From NCBI GenBank assembly GCA_000431075.1, contig HF986887.1:1-16341 (forward strand): a stretch of DNA of 16,341 nucleotides, given 5' to 3'. A program made the position numbers and the translations under genes. Below are positions 1 to 7,611 of this stretch, piece after piece. The DNA comes from Firmicutes bacterium CAG:555 (GTDB lineage: Bacteria; Bacillota; Clostridia; Oscillospirales; Oscillospiraceae). The first letter of the stretch is position 1, and each line of letters begins with the position of its first letter. The notes below the pieces were generated by a model, which saw only the letters and a list, made by a program, of their open reading frames with translations, did no database searches and was not told the DNA's origin.

Positions 1-73
1 CATATATGGCCTAAAGCTTTAACGCAGCATTGAAAAAGAAGACCTTTCACAGAGCGATTTATCATTATCTGAA

Positions 74-110
74 CTCGCCCTTGGGCGAAGGGGTTTGTTT
101 TTTACTTTTT
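74..110 (+). terminator. Possible rho-independent terminator of a gene left of the window
   Basis: A short GC-rich inverted repeat (TCGCCC, then a 2-nt turn, then GGGCGA, about 75-88) is followed on the plus strand by a T-rich tract (about 94-110). The alternative pairing CCCTT/AAGGG at 78-92 is also possible. The T-rich side faces plus-strand transcription, so it would end a gene entering from the left; frame 1 is open from base 1 to a stop at 31-33, but that stretch is too short to identify. Read on the minus strand it would follow the transporter gene but lacks a T run there. The two-base turn makes the stem tight, so confidence is moderate. Confidence 0.45.
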
Positions 111-1384
111 TACTTATCTTTCTGCGCCTGCTTGCGCATTATCATGGTCCCCGACTCAGGGTCTATATGGTCTAAATCCGAATACAAGTCCGGGTCATCC
201 GGCAAATCCTTTTTCTTTAGGCGCTTATCCACAAGCCTCGTAACGCCGGTGTAGATAACGACGAATACGGGAACGCCGAGAAGCATTCCCCAGAAGCCGA
301 ACAGACCGCCGAACAGAATGATCGAGAACATGACCCAAAAGCCGTTTATTCCGATTGAGCCGCCGAGGATCTTCGGCCCTATGATATTACCGTCGACCTG
401 CTGGAGGATAATGATGAAGATTACGAATATGAGGCACTTCCACGGATCAACGAGTAAAATCAGAAGCGCAGACGGTATCGCGCCGATGAACGGCCCGAAG
501 AACGGAATGACATTCGTAACGCCGACGATGACCGACACCAAAAGCGCATAGGGCATATTCATGATAAGGCAGCCGATATAGCAGATAGCGCCGATTATCG
601 CAGAGTCGAGCAGCTTACCGGTGATAAAGCCCATAAAGGTCCTGTCGGTGAACTTTAATGCTTCACTGATGCTCTTTGCAGCCTTAGTGCTGCAAATGCA
701 GTACAGAAGCTTCATTGCGTGGGCACGGAAAGCCTCACGATTATAGAGAATGTACACCGAGACGATGATGCCGATGACGATGTTATAAACGACCTTTAAA
801 ACACCGTAAACGCCGGTGGTTATATTCACGATAACGCCGTCCATGCTGGGAAGGAGCGTGTTCTGCGCCCAATTAGTCAGTGCATCGGCGAGGTTCCCGA
901 ATATCTTGGTAGCATACTGCTCAACAACGGGATTTTCACGCAAGAGCCTGTCGATGGTCTTGCTTGCGGAATCGAAATACTCACCGCTGTTTGCGACGAT
1001 GGTCGCAATGGAGTCGTACACCTGCGGGACGATCAGATATATAAGCGCCGTGATTATCAGCACCAAAACTATCTCGGCCAAAACAACTGCAAGCACTCTC
1101 GGCAGCTTATCGCTGAGCTTCAGCTTGGGGTACTTATTGCGAGCCTTTAAAAGCAGCGGCGTAAACAGCTTTTTTTCATACAGCGCCATTGACGGCATGA
1201 GAAGATACGATATGACAAGGCCCCAGATAAATGGACTGAGTATGCCCAAAAACGAGCCTATGGCTTTTATAAGTGAGCTTATATAGTCAAGGCCGAAATA
1301 GAAAACTATCGCACATGCGGCCACGGCAAAGCCGGTAATGCCCCATGCAAGATAGCCCTTGTAATTATGATTCATTCTTCGCAA
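110..1384 (-). CDS. AI-2E family transporter (PF01594-type membrane protein)
   Basis: This encodes a polytopic inner-membrane protein of the AI-2E transporter family, whose members export autoinducer-2 or act as ion/proton antiporters; the substrate cannot be read from sequence. Counting from the GTG at 1393, hydrophobic segments lie near residues 15-35, 43-68, 100-125, 198-217, 260-295, 303-330 and 350-385. The family's conserved C-terminal half is clear: a VIPFFGPFIGAIPS segment (about 295-308) and QQVDGNIIGPKILGG (about 331-345) before the last membrane helices. The tail from 388 is short, charged and cytoplasmic-looking. Length is normal. The start is uncertain: GGAGG directly abuts the GTG at 1393, is 8 nt from a TTG at 1384, and is 17 nt from an ATG at 1375. 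I chose the TTG because of spacing. The gene is divergent from the carboxypeptidase gene and has its own promoter. Confidence 0.9.
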   Translation of the reverse strand: MRRMNHNYKGYLAWGITGFAVAACAIVFYFGLDYISSLIKAIGSFLGILSPFIWGLVISYLLMPSMALYEKKLFTPLLLKARNKYPKLKLSDKLPRVLAVVLAEIVLVLIITALIYLIVPQVYDSIATIVANSGEYFDSASKTIDRLLRENPVVEQYATKIFGNLADALTNWAQNTLLPSMDGVIVNITTGVYGVLKVVYNIVIGIIVSVYILYNREAFRAHAMKLLYCICSTKAAKSISEALKFTDRTFMGFITGKLLDSAIIGAICYIGCLIMNMPYALLVSVIVGVTNVIPFFGPFIGAIPSALLILLVDPWKCLIFVIFIIILQQVDGNIIGPKILGGSIGINGFWVMFSIILFGGLFGFWGMLLGVPVFVVIYTGVTRLVDKRLKKKDLPDDPDLYSDLDHIDPESGTMIMRKQAQKDK

Positions 1385-1410
1385 GCTGTCCACCTCCGTG
1401 CTTTGGTTTG

Positions 1411-1439
1411 ATTTTACTATTACTTTAATTGTCCGTCAA
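1411..1439 (-). promoter_or_regulatory. Sigma-A-like promoter of the AI-2E transporter gene
   Basis: On the minus strand a -35 box TTGACG (1439-1434) and a -10 box TAAAAT (1416-1411) are separated by 17 nt. The -10 lies about 20 bases ahead of the GGAGG ribosome binding site, giving a short leader. Match to the vegetative consensus and spacing are both good. Confidence 0.65.
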
Positions 1440-1657
1440 TAAATATTATGTAAATTATGAATTTTTTATGTTATGTTAACTGTTTTTGAATAATCCTCGA
1501 AAAACGAATGTTGGAAACTATGTTGAAAATGTTCAAAACGCTTTAATAATCAAGTGCTTTTTAGCTTTGTACTTATCTTACATAAAATCGGTTTTTGTCG
1601 AATAAAGCATAATTTTGCAACTAAAGTTGACGGGAGCCGAATCCTATCATTTTGTCC

Positions 1658-1688
1658 CCCACCGTGAGCATATGCTTTTCACGGAGGG
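1658..1688 (+). promoter_or_regulatory. Hairpin that could mask the carboxypeptidase Shine-Dalgarno sequence
   Basis: CCGTGA (1662-1667) pairs with TCACGG (1679-1684). After one A-A mismatch, CCC (1658-1660) pairs with GGG (1686-1688). The right arm contains the whole Shine-Dalgarno sequence GGAGGG (1683-1688), seven bases before the ATG at 1696. The loop (1668-1678) contains the self-complementary GCATATGC. Pairing is seen in the sequence; a role in translational control is inference. Confidence 0.5.
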
Positions 1689-1695
1689 ATAAGCA

Positions 1696-2841
1696 ATGAA
1701 GAAACTGATCTGCACATTTCTTGCCGCACTGCTCATGTCGGTGCCGGCACATGCGATAGAAACGATAAGTGATGATGCAATAGATATCAAAGCTCCATCG
1801 GCTATTTTGATGGAAAAGACCAGCGGCGAGGTCATCTACGAGAAAAACGCACATGAAAAGCGGCCTCCGGCGAGCGTTACGAAGGTCATGACGCTGCTGC
1901 TCATCGTCGAAGCTGTCGAGCGCGGCGATATCAGCCTTGACGACACGGTCATAGCCTCCGAGCGTGCCGCCTCCTTCGGCGGAAGCTGCGTTTACCTCGA
2001 AGAGGGCGAGAAGATGAGCGTTGACGAGATGCTTAAGTGCATCACAGTAGTTTCCGCTAACGACTGCGCCGTTGCGATGAGCGAATTTCTTTGCGGCTCG
2101 GAGCCGGCATTCGTGCAGCGGATGAACGAAAGAGCGGCCGAGCTCGGGCTGAAGGACACGCATTTTTGCAACTGCACCGGACTATTCGAAGACCCCGAGC
2201 ACTATACAAGCGCCTATGACCTTGCAGTCATGAGCCGTGCGCTCATAAAGCACGACCTCATAAAGAAATACTCGACCATCTGGATGGACAGCATACGAGA
2301 TGGCGAGTTTGGGCTATCGAACACCAACAAGTTAGTGTACTACTACGACGGCTGCACAGGGCTCAAAACCGGATACACCGACAAGGCCATGTACTGCCTT
2401 TCGGCAACGGCAGAGCGGGACGGCGTGGAGTACATTGCCGTCATCATGCACGGCGATTCGATAGAGTCGAGAAACAATGACGCTAAAGCACTGCTAAACT
2501 ACGGCTTTGCAAACTACAAGCTTTGCTCCCTGCGCTCGAATGAGGTGCTGCCGCCGGTGAAGGTCAGGCTCGGCAAGTGTGACAGCGTGCAGCCGGCTTA
2601 CACAGGTGAGGAGACGGCACTGATAAAAAAATCCGGCACGGCGGACATCACCTACGATGTTGACCTGCCCGAGAGCGTGCCTGCGCCCGTCAAAAAAGGG
2701 CAGAAGCTCGGCACGCTCACCGTGCGCACAGGCGGCAAGGTGTTCCGTGAGGTACCTCTCATTGCCGGAAGCGATGTTGAGCGAGCTGGGCTGCTCGGGA
2801 TATTCACCGATATTGCGCTTTCTTATCTCGGAATAGGGTAA
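1696..2841 (+). CDS. D-alanyl-D-alanine carboxypeptidase (serine-type penicillin-binding protein, DacF/PBP5-like)
   Basis: This exported peptidoglycan enzyme removes the terminal D-alanine from pentapeptide side chains and so limits cross-linking. All three active-site motifs of the SxxK peptidases are present in order: S60-V-T-K63 (nucleophile and base), S120-A-N122, and K224-T-G226. Residues 1-20 form a signal peptide ending in the AHA cleavage motif. The catalytic domain runs to about residue 265 and the remainder is the beta-rich PBP5-type C-terminal domain. The last 17 residues (GLLGIFTDI...) could form an amphipathic membrane anchor. The 381-aa length is typical of the DacF group, which in Bacillus is forespore-expressed; no sporulation promoter was found here, so that role is not shown. 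GGAGGG (1683-1688) is 7 nt before the ATG. Confidence 0.93.
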   Translation: MKKLICTFLAALLMSVPAHAIETISDDAIDIKAPSAILMEKTSGEVIYEKNAHEKRPPASVTKVMTLLLIVEAVERGDISLDDTVIASERAASFGGSCVYLEEGEKMSVDEMLKCITVVSANDCAVAMSEFLCGSEPAFVQRMNERAAELGLKDTHFCNCTGLFEDPEHYTSAYDLAVMSRALIKHDLIKKYSTIWMDSIRDGEFGLSNTNKLVYYYDGCTGLKTGYTDKAMYCLSATAERDGVEYIAVIMHGDSIESRNNDAKALLNYGFANYKLCSLRSNEVLPPVKVRLGKCDSVQPAYTGEETALIKKSGTADITYDVDLPESVPAPVKKGQKLGTLTVRTGGKVFREVPLIAGSDVERAGLLGIFTDIALSYLGIG

Positions 2842-2908
2842 TTTGCCCCACTTCGTGTTAAGATTTCGACATTTTCAGCGACTATTTCCCCACTTGAGCA
2901 CAAATCGC

Positions 2909-2936
2909 TTGATTTTATATATATTTGATGTATAAT
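2909..2936 (+). promoter_or_regulatory. Sigma-A-like promoter of pgi
   Basis: A -35 box TTGATT (2909-2914) and a perfect -10 box TATAAT (2931-2936) are separated by 16 nt in very AT-rich DNA. Transcription would start about 28 bases before the ATG, leaving room for the GGAGG at 2962-2966. This separates pgi from the carboxypeptidase gene upstream. Confidence 0.75.
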
Positions 2937-2971
2937 ATATTAATACTGTTACTTCAGATACGGAGGCAATT

Positions 2972-4243
2972 ATGGTTAAGGTCGATTTATCGGGTGTTTC
3001 CGCTTTTTTTGACCCGGCAGAGCTTGACTTTGCGGCGGCATCGATGGCTCACAGAGAGCTTGTCGATCGTACCGGCGCAGGCAATGATTTTACCGGCTGG
3101 CTGGAGCTTCCCCAGCGGATAAAGGATACGGAGCTTAAGAGCATCCTAAGTGCGGCACAGCGTATACGCTCCCGCTCAAAGGCGCTCGTCGTTATAGGCA
3201 TCGGCGGTTCCTACCTCGGTGCAAGAGGCGCTATCGAGCTTCTGCGTCCCGTCAGAGGTGAGGATGACCCCAAGATATTCTTCATCGGCAACGGTCTTTC
3301 ACCGGATGCACTCAACGATATGCTGCAGCAGCTCGGAGACTGCGACTTTGATGTTAATGTCATATCCAAGTCCGGCACGACGCTTGAGCCTGCCGTGGCG
3401 TTCCGCATTTTCCGCAAGCTCCTCAAGGAGAAGTACGGCACGGCCGCAAAGAAGCATATATTTGCGACTACCGATGCCCACAAGGGCGTTCTGAAATCCC
3501 TTGCCGACAGCGAGGGTTGGGAGTGCTTCGTCGTTCCCGACGATGTCGGAGGAAGATACAGCGTGCTCTCGGCAGTTGGTCTGCTTCCCATGGCAGTTGC
3601 AGGTATTGATATCAAAACCGTCGTCAACACCGCTATCGAGGAGTTCAAGGCACTTGACCTGCGTTCGCCGGAGAATCCTGCGTGGCAGTACGCCGCAGCA
3701 AGACAGCATCTTTACCGCAACGGTAAAAGCATTGAAATTCTCGGCTGCTATGAGCCGAGCTTCCGCTTCATGGCCGAGTGGTGGAAACAGCTTTACGGTG
3801 AAAGCGAGGGCAAAAACGGCATCGGCATCTTCCCCGCCTCGGTCGAGCTGACGGCTGACCTGCACTCGATGGGGCAGTACATTCAGGACGGTCCTCGCAC
3901 GCTTATGGAGACGATCGTAAGCTTTGATGAACCGTGCAGAGGCTTTACGATCCCGTTTGAAATGGGCGATCCGGACGGGCTCAACTACCTTGCAGGCAAG
4001 GAGCTTGCAGGCATTTGCAAGACCGCTGCCGAGGCCGTTAAGGCTGCGCACATCTCCGGCGGCGTTCCCAACATCGGCATCTCCGTCCCCGCAAGGGACG
4101 AGGCGGGTTTTGCGTCTCTGGTATGCTTCTTTGAGCTTGCCTGCGCGATTTCCGGCTACATGTCGGGCGTAAATCCCTTTGACCAGCCCGGCGTCGAGGC
4201 GTACAAAAAGAATATGTTCAAAATGCTCGGCAAGCCCAACTAA
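2972..4243 (+). CDS. pgi: Glucose-6-phosphate isomerase
   Basis: This cytosolic enzyme interconverts glucose-6-phosphate and fructose-6-phosphate in glycolysis and gluconeogenesis. Family signatures are intact: the IGIGGSYLGARGAIELL segment (about 75-91), the phosphate-binding SKSGTT loop (132-137), DDVGGRYSVLSAVGLLP (190-206, PROSITE-type motif), the GESEGKNG segment with catalytic E279 (276-283), LHSMGQYIQDG with H298, and the C-terminal NPFDQPGVEAYKK with the catalytic lysine, probably K413. At 423 aa it belongs to the shorter Firmicutes-type form, around 430-450 aa. The start is supported by GGAGG at 2962-2966, five bases from the ATG. The gene looks monocistronic, with its own promoter and a strong terminator hairpin. 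Confidence 0.97.
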   Translation: MVKVDLSGVSAFFDPAELDFAAASMAHRELVDRTGAGNDFTGWLELPQRIKDTELKSILSAAQRIRSRSKALVVIGIGGSYLGARGAIELLRPVRGEDDPKIFFIGNGLSPDALNDMLQQLGDCDFDVNVISKSGTTLEPAVAFRIFRKLLKEKYGTAAKKHIFATTDAHKGVLKSLADSEGWECFVVPDDVGGRYSVLSAVGLLPMAVAGIDIKTVVNTAIEEFKALDLRSPENPAWQYAAARQHLYRNGKSIEILGCYEPSFRFMAEWWKQLYGESEGKNGIGIFPASVELTADLHSMGQYIQDGPRTLMETIVSFDEPCRGFTIPFEMGDPDGLNYLAGKELAGICKTAAEAVKAAHISGGVPNIGISVPARDEAGFASLVCFFELACAISGYMSGVNPFDQPGVEAYKKNMFKMLGKPN

Positions 4244-4257
4244 ATCATAGTTAAAAC

Positions 4258-4290
4258 ATAACCGCTCAAGTCAATTGAGCGGTTATTAAA
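4258..4290 (+). terminator. Terminator after pgi
   Basis: A perfect 12-bp inverted repeat (ATAACCGCTCAA at 4258-4269 and its complement at 4275-4286) encloses a 5-nt loop and is followed by an AT-rich tail. It begins 14 bases after the pgi stop codon. The tail has no long T run immediately after the stem, but TTTT occurs slightly downstream. Confidence 0.75.
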
Positions 4291-4381
4291 ATATTTACAC
4301 TTTTCTTCTTGCTTTGTTGAGCGAAAAATGTTAATCTAAACTCAACAGTAAAGCCATATTTTTAGTAAGGAGATGGTCACA

Positions 4382-4795
4382 ATGGTTAAGTTGATTTTGG
4401 GTCTCAAGGGTTCCGGAAAGACCAAGCGCCTTGTTGAGCTGGTTCGGGAGGCAGTCGCCAGTGAGAACGGCGATGTCGTTTGCATCGAAAAGGAGAAGAA
4501 GCTCACCTTCGATATTCCCTATCAGGCTCGCCTTATCGAGGCAGGCTCTTACAGCGTCGGCTCTTATGAGTTTATAAGAGGCTTCATCTGCGGTCTGCAC
4601 TCCGGCAACTATGATATCACCCATGTTTTTGTCGATAATTTCTACAAGATCGTCAGCGACAAGGATCCCCAGAAGTTCACGGAGTTTCTCAGCTGGCTGG
4701 ACGCTTTTTCCGCAAAGGAAAACATTGATTTTATTATAAGTGCTACCCTCGATCCCGAGACCGTCGGCGAGGATGTTAAGAAGTACATGATTTGA
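4382..4795 (+). CDS. Small P-loop NTP-binding protein of unknown function
   Basis: This 137-aa cytosolic protein has a textbook Walker A motif, GLKGSGKT (residues 7-14), directly after the first beta strand (VKLIL), and a Walker B-like strand ITHVFVDNF (about 76-84). It is only one small nucleotide-binding domain. The layout of an N-terminal strand/P-loop and a hydrophobic-D motif followed by aromatics resembles thymidine kinase-type folds (SGKT, then DExQF), but the zinc lid is absent and I do not claim that activity. Some Clostridia homologues are loosely labelled as ATP-binding proteins. Start choice: AAGGAG ends at 4372, touching an in-frame ATG at 4373 but 9 nt from the ATG at 4382, so 4382 is used. 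It stands alone between two hairpins. Confidence 0.8.
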   Translation: MVKLILGLKGSGKTKRLVELVREAVASENGDVVCIEKEKKLTFDIPYQARLIEAGSYSVGSYEFIRGFICGLHSGNYDITHVFVDNFYKIVSDKDPQKFTEFLSWLDAFSAKENIDFIISATLDPETVGEDVKKYMI

Positions 4796-4806
4796 TATAT
4801 TAATAT

Positions 4807-4853
4807 AAAAAATTCACCTCACCACAGGTTCGCCTGCGGTGAGGTAATTTTTT
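4807..4853. terminator. Bidirectional terminator between convergent genes
   Basis: A long stem has ACCTCACC-A-CAGG on the left and CCTG-C-GGTGAGGT on the right, capped by a TTCG tetraloop. It is flanked by an A run on the left (about 4807-4812) and a T run on the right (about 4848-4853), which also pair with each other. It therefore works as an intrinsic terminator on both strands, ending the P-loop gene (plus) and the iron-sulphur flavoprotein gene (minus), whose stop codon is 7 bases away. Confidence 0.9.
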
Positions 4854-4859
4854 ATTGTT

Positions 4860-7577
4860 TTACTTGCCGAGCTTTGCCTTGAGATCCTTTATCGCTATCT
4901 TTGCCGCACGCTTTGCCATGTACGGGAGCATGACCTTCATGGTGTCCTCTCTCGGAACGAGATTGGAGCATTCGGGTACATCACGGCTCAGGTGGATAGC
5001 GTCGAAGTGACACCTCGTTGTACACAGACCGCAGCCGATGCACCTGTTCTCATCGACGATGCTTGCGCCGCAGCCGAGGCAACGGGAGGTCTCAAACTTG
5101 ACCTGCTCCTCGGTGAGGTTCTCGTAAGCCTCGCACTGACGCTCGGGAGCCTTGAGCTTATCTATCGGGAGCACGACCTTACTCTTGTCAAGCTCGATGT
5201 AGTCACGGCGGTTTCTGTTTAGCGTGAGCGAGCTGTGCGGGCGCATGTAGCGATGCATGGATATTGCCGCCTCACGGCCTGCCGCGATGGCATCGATGAC
5301 GAACTTAGGTCCGGTCTGAACATCGCCGCCTGCGAAGATATCGGGGACATTGGTCTGATATGTAAGCTCCTTGGCGATGACCGTGTCCTTGTCGGTAAGC
5401 GCAAGACCCTCGGCTGCGATGCCGCCGAGATCTATCTTCTGGCCTATCGCCGCAATAACGGTGTCGCACTTGACATCGCCGCACTCGCACCTGAACGCAG
5501 TTATCTTGCCGTCCTTGGAGACTATTTCGACAGGCTTATGCTCGAACAGGAACTTCACGCCGTCTTCACGGGCTTCCTTGACTTCGAGAGCGTCCGCCTT
5601 CATGTCTTTTTCCGTTCTGCGGTAGACGATGGTGACATCCTTAACGCCGAGCCTTATTACCGTGCGGGCAACATCGATGGCAACATTGCCGCCGCCGACA
5701 ACGACGACCTTCTTGCCGAGCGCCGGCTTCTTGCCTTCGGCGACCTCGTGCAGGAAGTCAACGCCGCCGAGCGCCAGCTCCTCGCCCGGGATGCCGAGAG
5801 CGGCGGCCTTCTGTGCACCGATTGCGACATAGAAGCTCTTATAGCCCTCTTTGCGCAGCTGCTCAACGGTGATGTTCTTGCCTATCTCAACGCCGCAGCG
5901 TATCTCGACACCGAGCTCCTTGAGAACCTGTATCTCGGCCTCGATGACCTTCTTGCCGAGCTTATATTCGGGGATGCCGTAGCGCATCATGCCGCCGGGG
6001 TACTTATTCTTTTCAAACACGGTGGGATAATAGCCCATGAGCGCAAGATAGTAAGCGCAGCTCAAACCCGCAGGGCCTGCGCCGATGACGGCGACCTTGA
6101 CATCGTCGAAGCGGCCGTAGCGCTTTTCGGACCTTATCTCGGGGATGTATCTCGTCTCGGCCTTGAGGTCGAGCTCTGCTATGTATTTCTTGACCGCATC
6201 GATTGCAACGGGAGCATCGATATTGCCTCGCATGCACGCATCCTCGCAGCGGCGGTTGCACACTCTGCCGCAGATTGCAGGGAATGGATTATCCTGCTTA
6301 ATAAGCGCAAGAGCCTCGCTGTAGCGTCCCTCGTTTGCCATCTTAAGATAGCCCTGTATCGCAATGTGAGCCGGGCAGGCGGTCTTGCAGGGGGCTGTGC
6401 CGGTGTCGTGGCAGTTGGTACGGGCATCGTAGCGGTAGTTGGGGTTCCACTTTTCCTCCGGCCACCGGGTCTCATCGGGGACCTCGGCCTTGGGGTACTG
6501 GATTGGTCCGTCCTTGGTGCACAGCTTCTGACCGAGCTTCACCGCACCGACAGGGCAGACCTCGACGCACTTGCCGCAGGCAACGCAGTTTTCGGTGTCG
6601 ACATGGGCGACATACGCCGAGCGGGAGAGGTTGCGGCAGTTAAAGAACTGGCTGGATCTTATCGCACAGCAGGTTGCGGGGCTGCAATTGCAGATGCCGA
6701 GAATGCGCTGATCGCCGTCAAGGTTGGTTATCTGGTGCACGCAGCCCTGATCCTCGGCACGCTGCAAGATCTCCATGACCTCATCGTAAGTGATGTAGTG
6801 GCCACGGTGCGTCTCAACGGCGTATCTTGCCATCGAGCCGACAGCGATACACATATCCTCGTAATCCTCACCTGCGCCCTCGTCGATTATCTCCTTGGAC
6901 ATTCTGCAAACGCAGGGCACGGTGGCGTAGATCTCGTACTTGTCGAGCCAATACGAAAGATGCTCGTGGGAAACGGAGTTGCTCTGTGCGGGTATCGCCT
7001 TCTCGACAGGCACTACATGCATCGCCATGCCCGAGCCGCCGGGCGGGACGAACTGGGTAAAGCCCTTGAGCGGCTCAAAGGCCATGCGGTCAAACAGCAT
7101 TGCCGCAGTCGGCTCCTTTTCGACCATCGACTTTTTCATGCCCATGTACTCGCCGCTGCCAACGATATAAGGCGGCAGAGCATACATTTTTTCACCTGTG
7201 GCATTAATGTCGTTTTCAAACTTGTACTCTACGATGCCGACCTGACAAAGCTCCTCAAGGATCTCCACCAGGTGCTCTCTCGTGTGCTTTTTGTTCATCT
7301 TCAGGATCTCGTCGACCTTGTAGACCTTGTGTACCTTCATGGTGAGTGCTACCTCTGCCATCTCGTCGGTCACCCATGGTGCCATGCCGTAGTACTCGGC
7401 ATCGGAGGTTTTGATCTCCTTGACAAATTTGCGGTCGGTGATGTGAAGCGCCAGCTTTTGAATGAGCTCTCTGGGCTGCTCGTCGAATTTCGTGCCGAAC
7501 TTTGTGTCGGGACGAATTCCGTTGACCCAAGTCTCATACTCCTGCTGCCACATCGGATCGGTGTGCTTTGTGAACAT
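4860..7577 (-). CDS. Multidomain 4Fe-4S / FAD / NAD(P)H oxidoreductase (NfnB/GltD-like core with iron-sulphur extensions)
   Basis: This predicted soluble redox enzyme moves electrons between NAD(P)H, FAD and iron-sulphur clusters; the partner is not identifiable. Domains in order: a winged-helix-like N-terminus (about 35-125); a cysteine-rich domain with C222-x-C224, C243, C296-x-C298, C303-C304 and C314; a ferredoxin motif C331-xx-C334-xx-C337-xxx-C341-P; a GltD/NfnB-type 4Fe-4S domain (about 389-470; C397, C401, C436, C440, C444, C448); an FAD-binding GAGPAG (499-504) with GG at 528-529; an NAD(P)H-binding GGGN (628-631) within the FAD domain; the closing GGD motif (750-752); and a C-terminal ferredoxin-like segment (C833, C836, C846, C849, C852, C856). 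The 905-aa length far exceeds GltD (about 480). The start has AAGGAGG 6 nt upstream. It is the last gene of the minus-strand block, with its own promoter and an unusual leader. Confidence 0.9.
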   Translation of the reverse strand: MFTKHTDPMWQQEYETWVNGIRPDTKFGTKFDEQPRELIQKLALHITDRKFVKEIKTSDAEYYGMAPWVTDEMAEVALTMKVHKVYKVDEILKMNKKHTREHLVEILEELCQVGIVEYKFENDINATGEKMYALPPYIVGSGEYMGMKKSMVEKEPTAAMLFDRMAFEPLKGFTQFVPPGGSGMAMHVVPVEKAIPAQSNSVSHEHLSYWLDKYEIYATVPCVCRMSKEIIDEGAGEDYEDMCIAVGSMARYAVETHRGHYITYDEVMEILQRAEDQGCVHQITNLDGDQRILGICNCSPATCCAIRSSQFFNCRNLSRSAYVAHVDTENCVACGKCVEVCPVGAVKLGQKLCTKDGPIQYPKAEVPDETRWPEEKWNPNYRYDARTNCHDTGTAPCKTACPAHIAIQGYLKMANEGRYSEALALIKQDNPFPAICGRVCNRRCEDACMRGNIDAPVAIDAVKKYIAELDLKAETRYIPEIRSEKRYGRFDDVKVAVIGAGPAGLSCAYYLALMGYYPTVFEKNKYPGGMMRYGIPEYKLGKKVIEAEIQVLKELGVEIRCGVEIGKNITVEQLRKEGYKSFYVAIGAQKAAALGIPGEELALGGVDFLHEVAEGKKPALGKKVVVVGGGNVAIDVARTVIRLGVKDVTIVYRRTEKDMKADALEVKEAREDGVKFLFEHKPVEIVSKDGKITAFRCECGDVKCDTVIAAIGQKIDLGGIAAEGLALTDKDTVIAKELTYQTNVPDIFAGGDVQTGPKFVIDAIAAGREAAISMHRYMRPHSSLTLNRNRRDYIELDKSKVVLPIDKLKAPERQCEAYENLTEEQVKFETSRCLGCGASIVDENRCIGCGLCTTRCHFDAIHLSRDVPECSNLVPREDTMKVMLPYMAKRAAKIAIKDLKAKLGK

Positions 7578-7611
7578 GTTACTCCTCCTTCAATATTTAA
7601 ATATTCCCCTA

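Larger units (their letters stand above)
1385..1695. other. AT-rich divergent intergenic region, transporter / carboxypeptidase
   Basis: This stretch of about 310 bases has no gene. It holds the ribosome binding site and a good minus-strand promoter for the transporter at its left end, and a ribosome-binding-site hairpin for the carboxypeptidase at its right end. In between is AT-rich DNA with several TTATG repeats (about 1446-1478) and a small inverted repeat TTGAA-AATG-TTCAA near 1522-1535. I could not settle on a plus-strand promoter: TTGAAA followed after 16 nt by AATAAT is possible, and no convincing sigma-F/G consensus was found. Confidence 0.7.

Noticed and set aside
30..254. A 74-codon plus-strand open frame at the left edge
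   Set aside because: It crosses the probable terminator and overlaps the transporter gene on the other strand; no ribosome binding site.
1600..1660. Sigma-F/G promoter for the carboxypeptidase gene, expected if it is a true DacF
   Set aside because: GCATA occurs near 1607 but no GGnnAnAnT-type -10 follows at 15-17 nt, so I do not assign one.
3299..4051. A 250-codon minus-strand open frame opposite pgi
   Set aside because: Antisense shadow of pgi; no recognisable domain.
4291..4345. Promoter for the P-loop gene
   Set aside because: Candidate boxes (TTTACA, TTGCTT, TTGAGC with TTAATC-like sequences) have poor -10 matches or wrong spacing.
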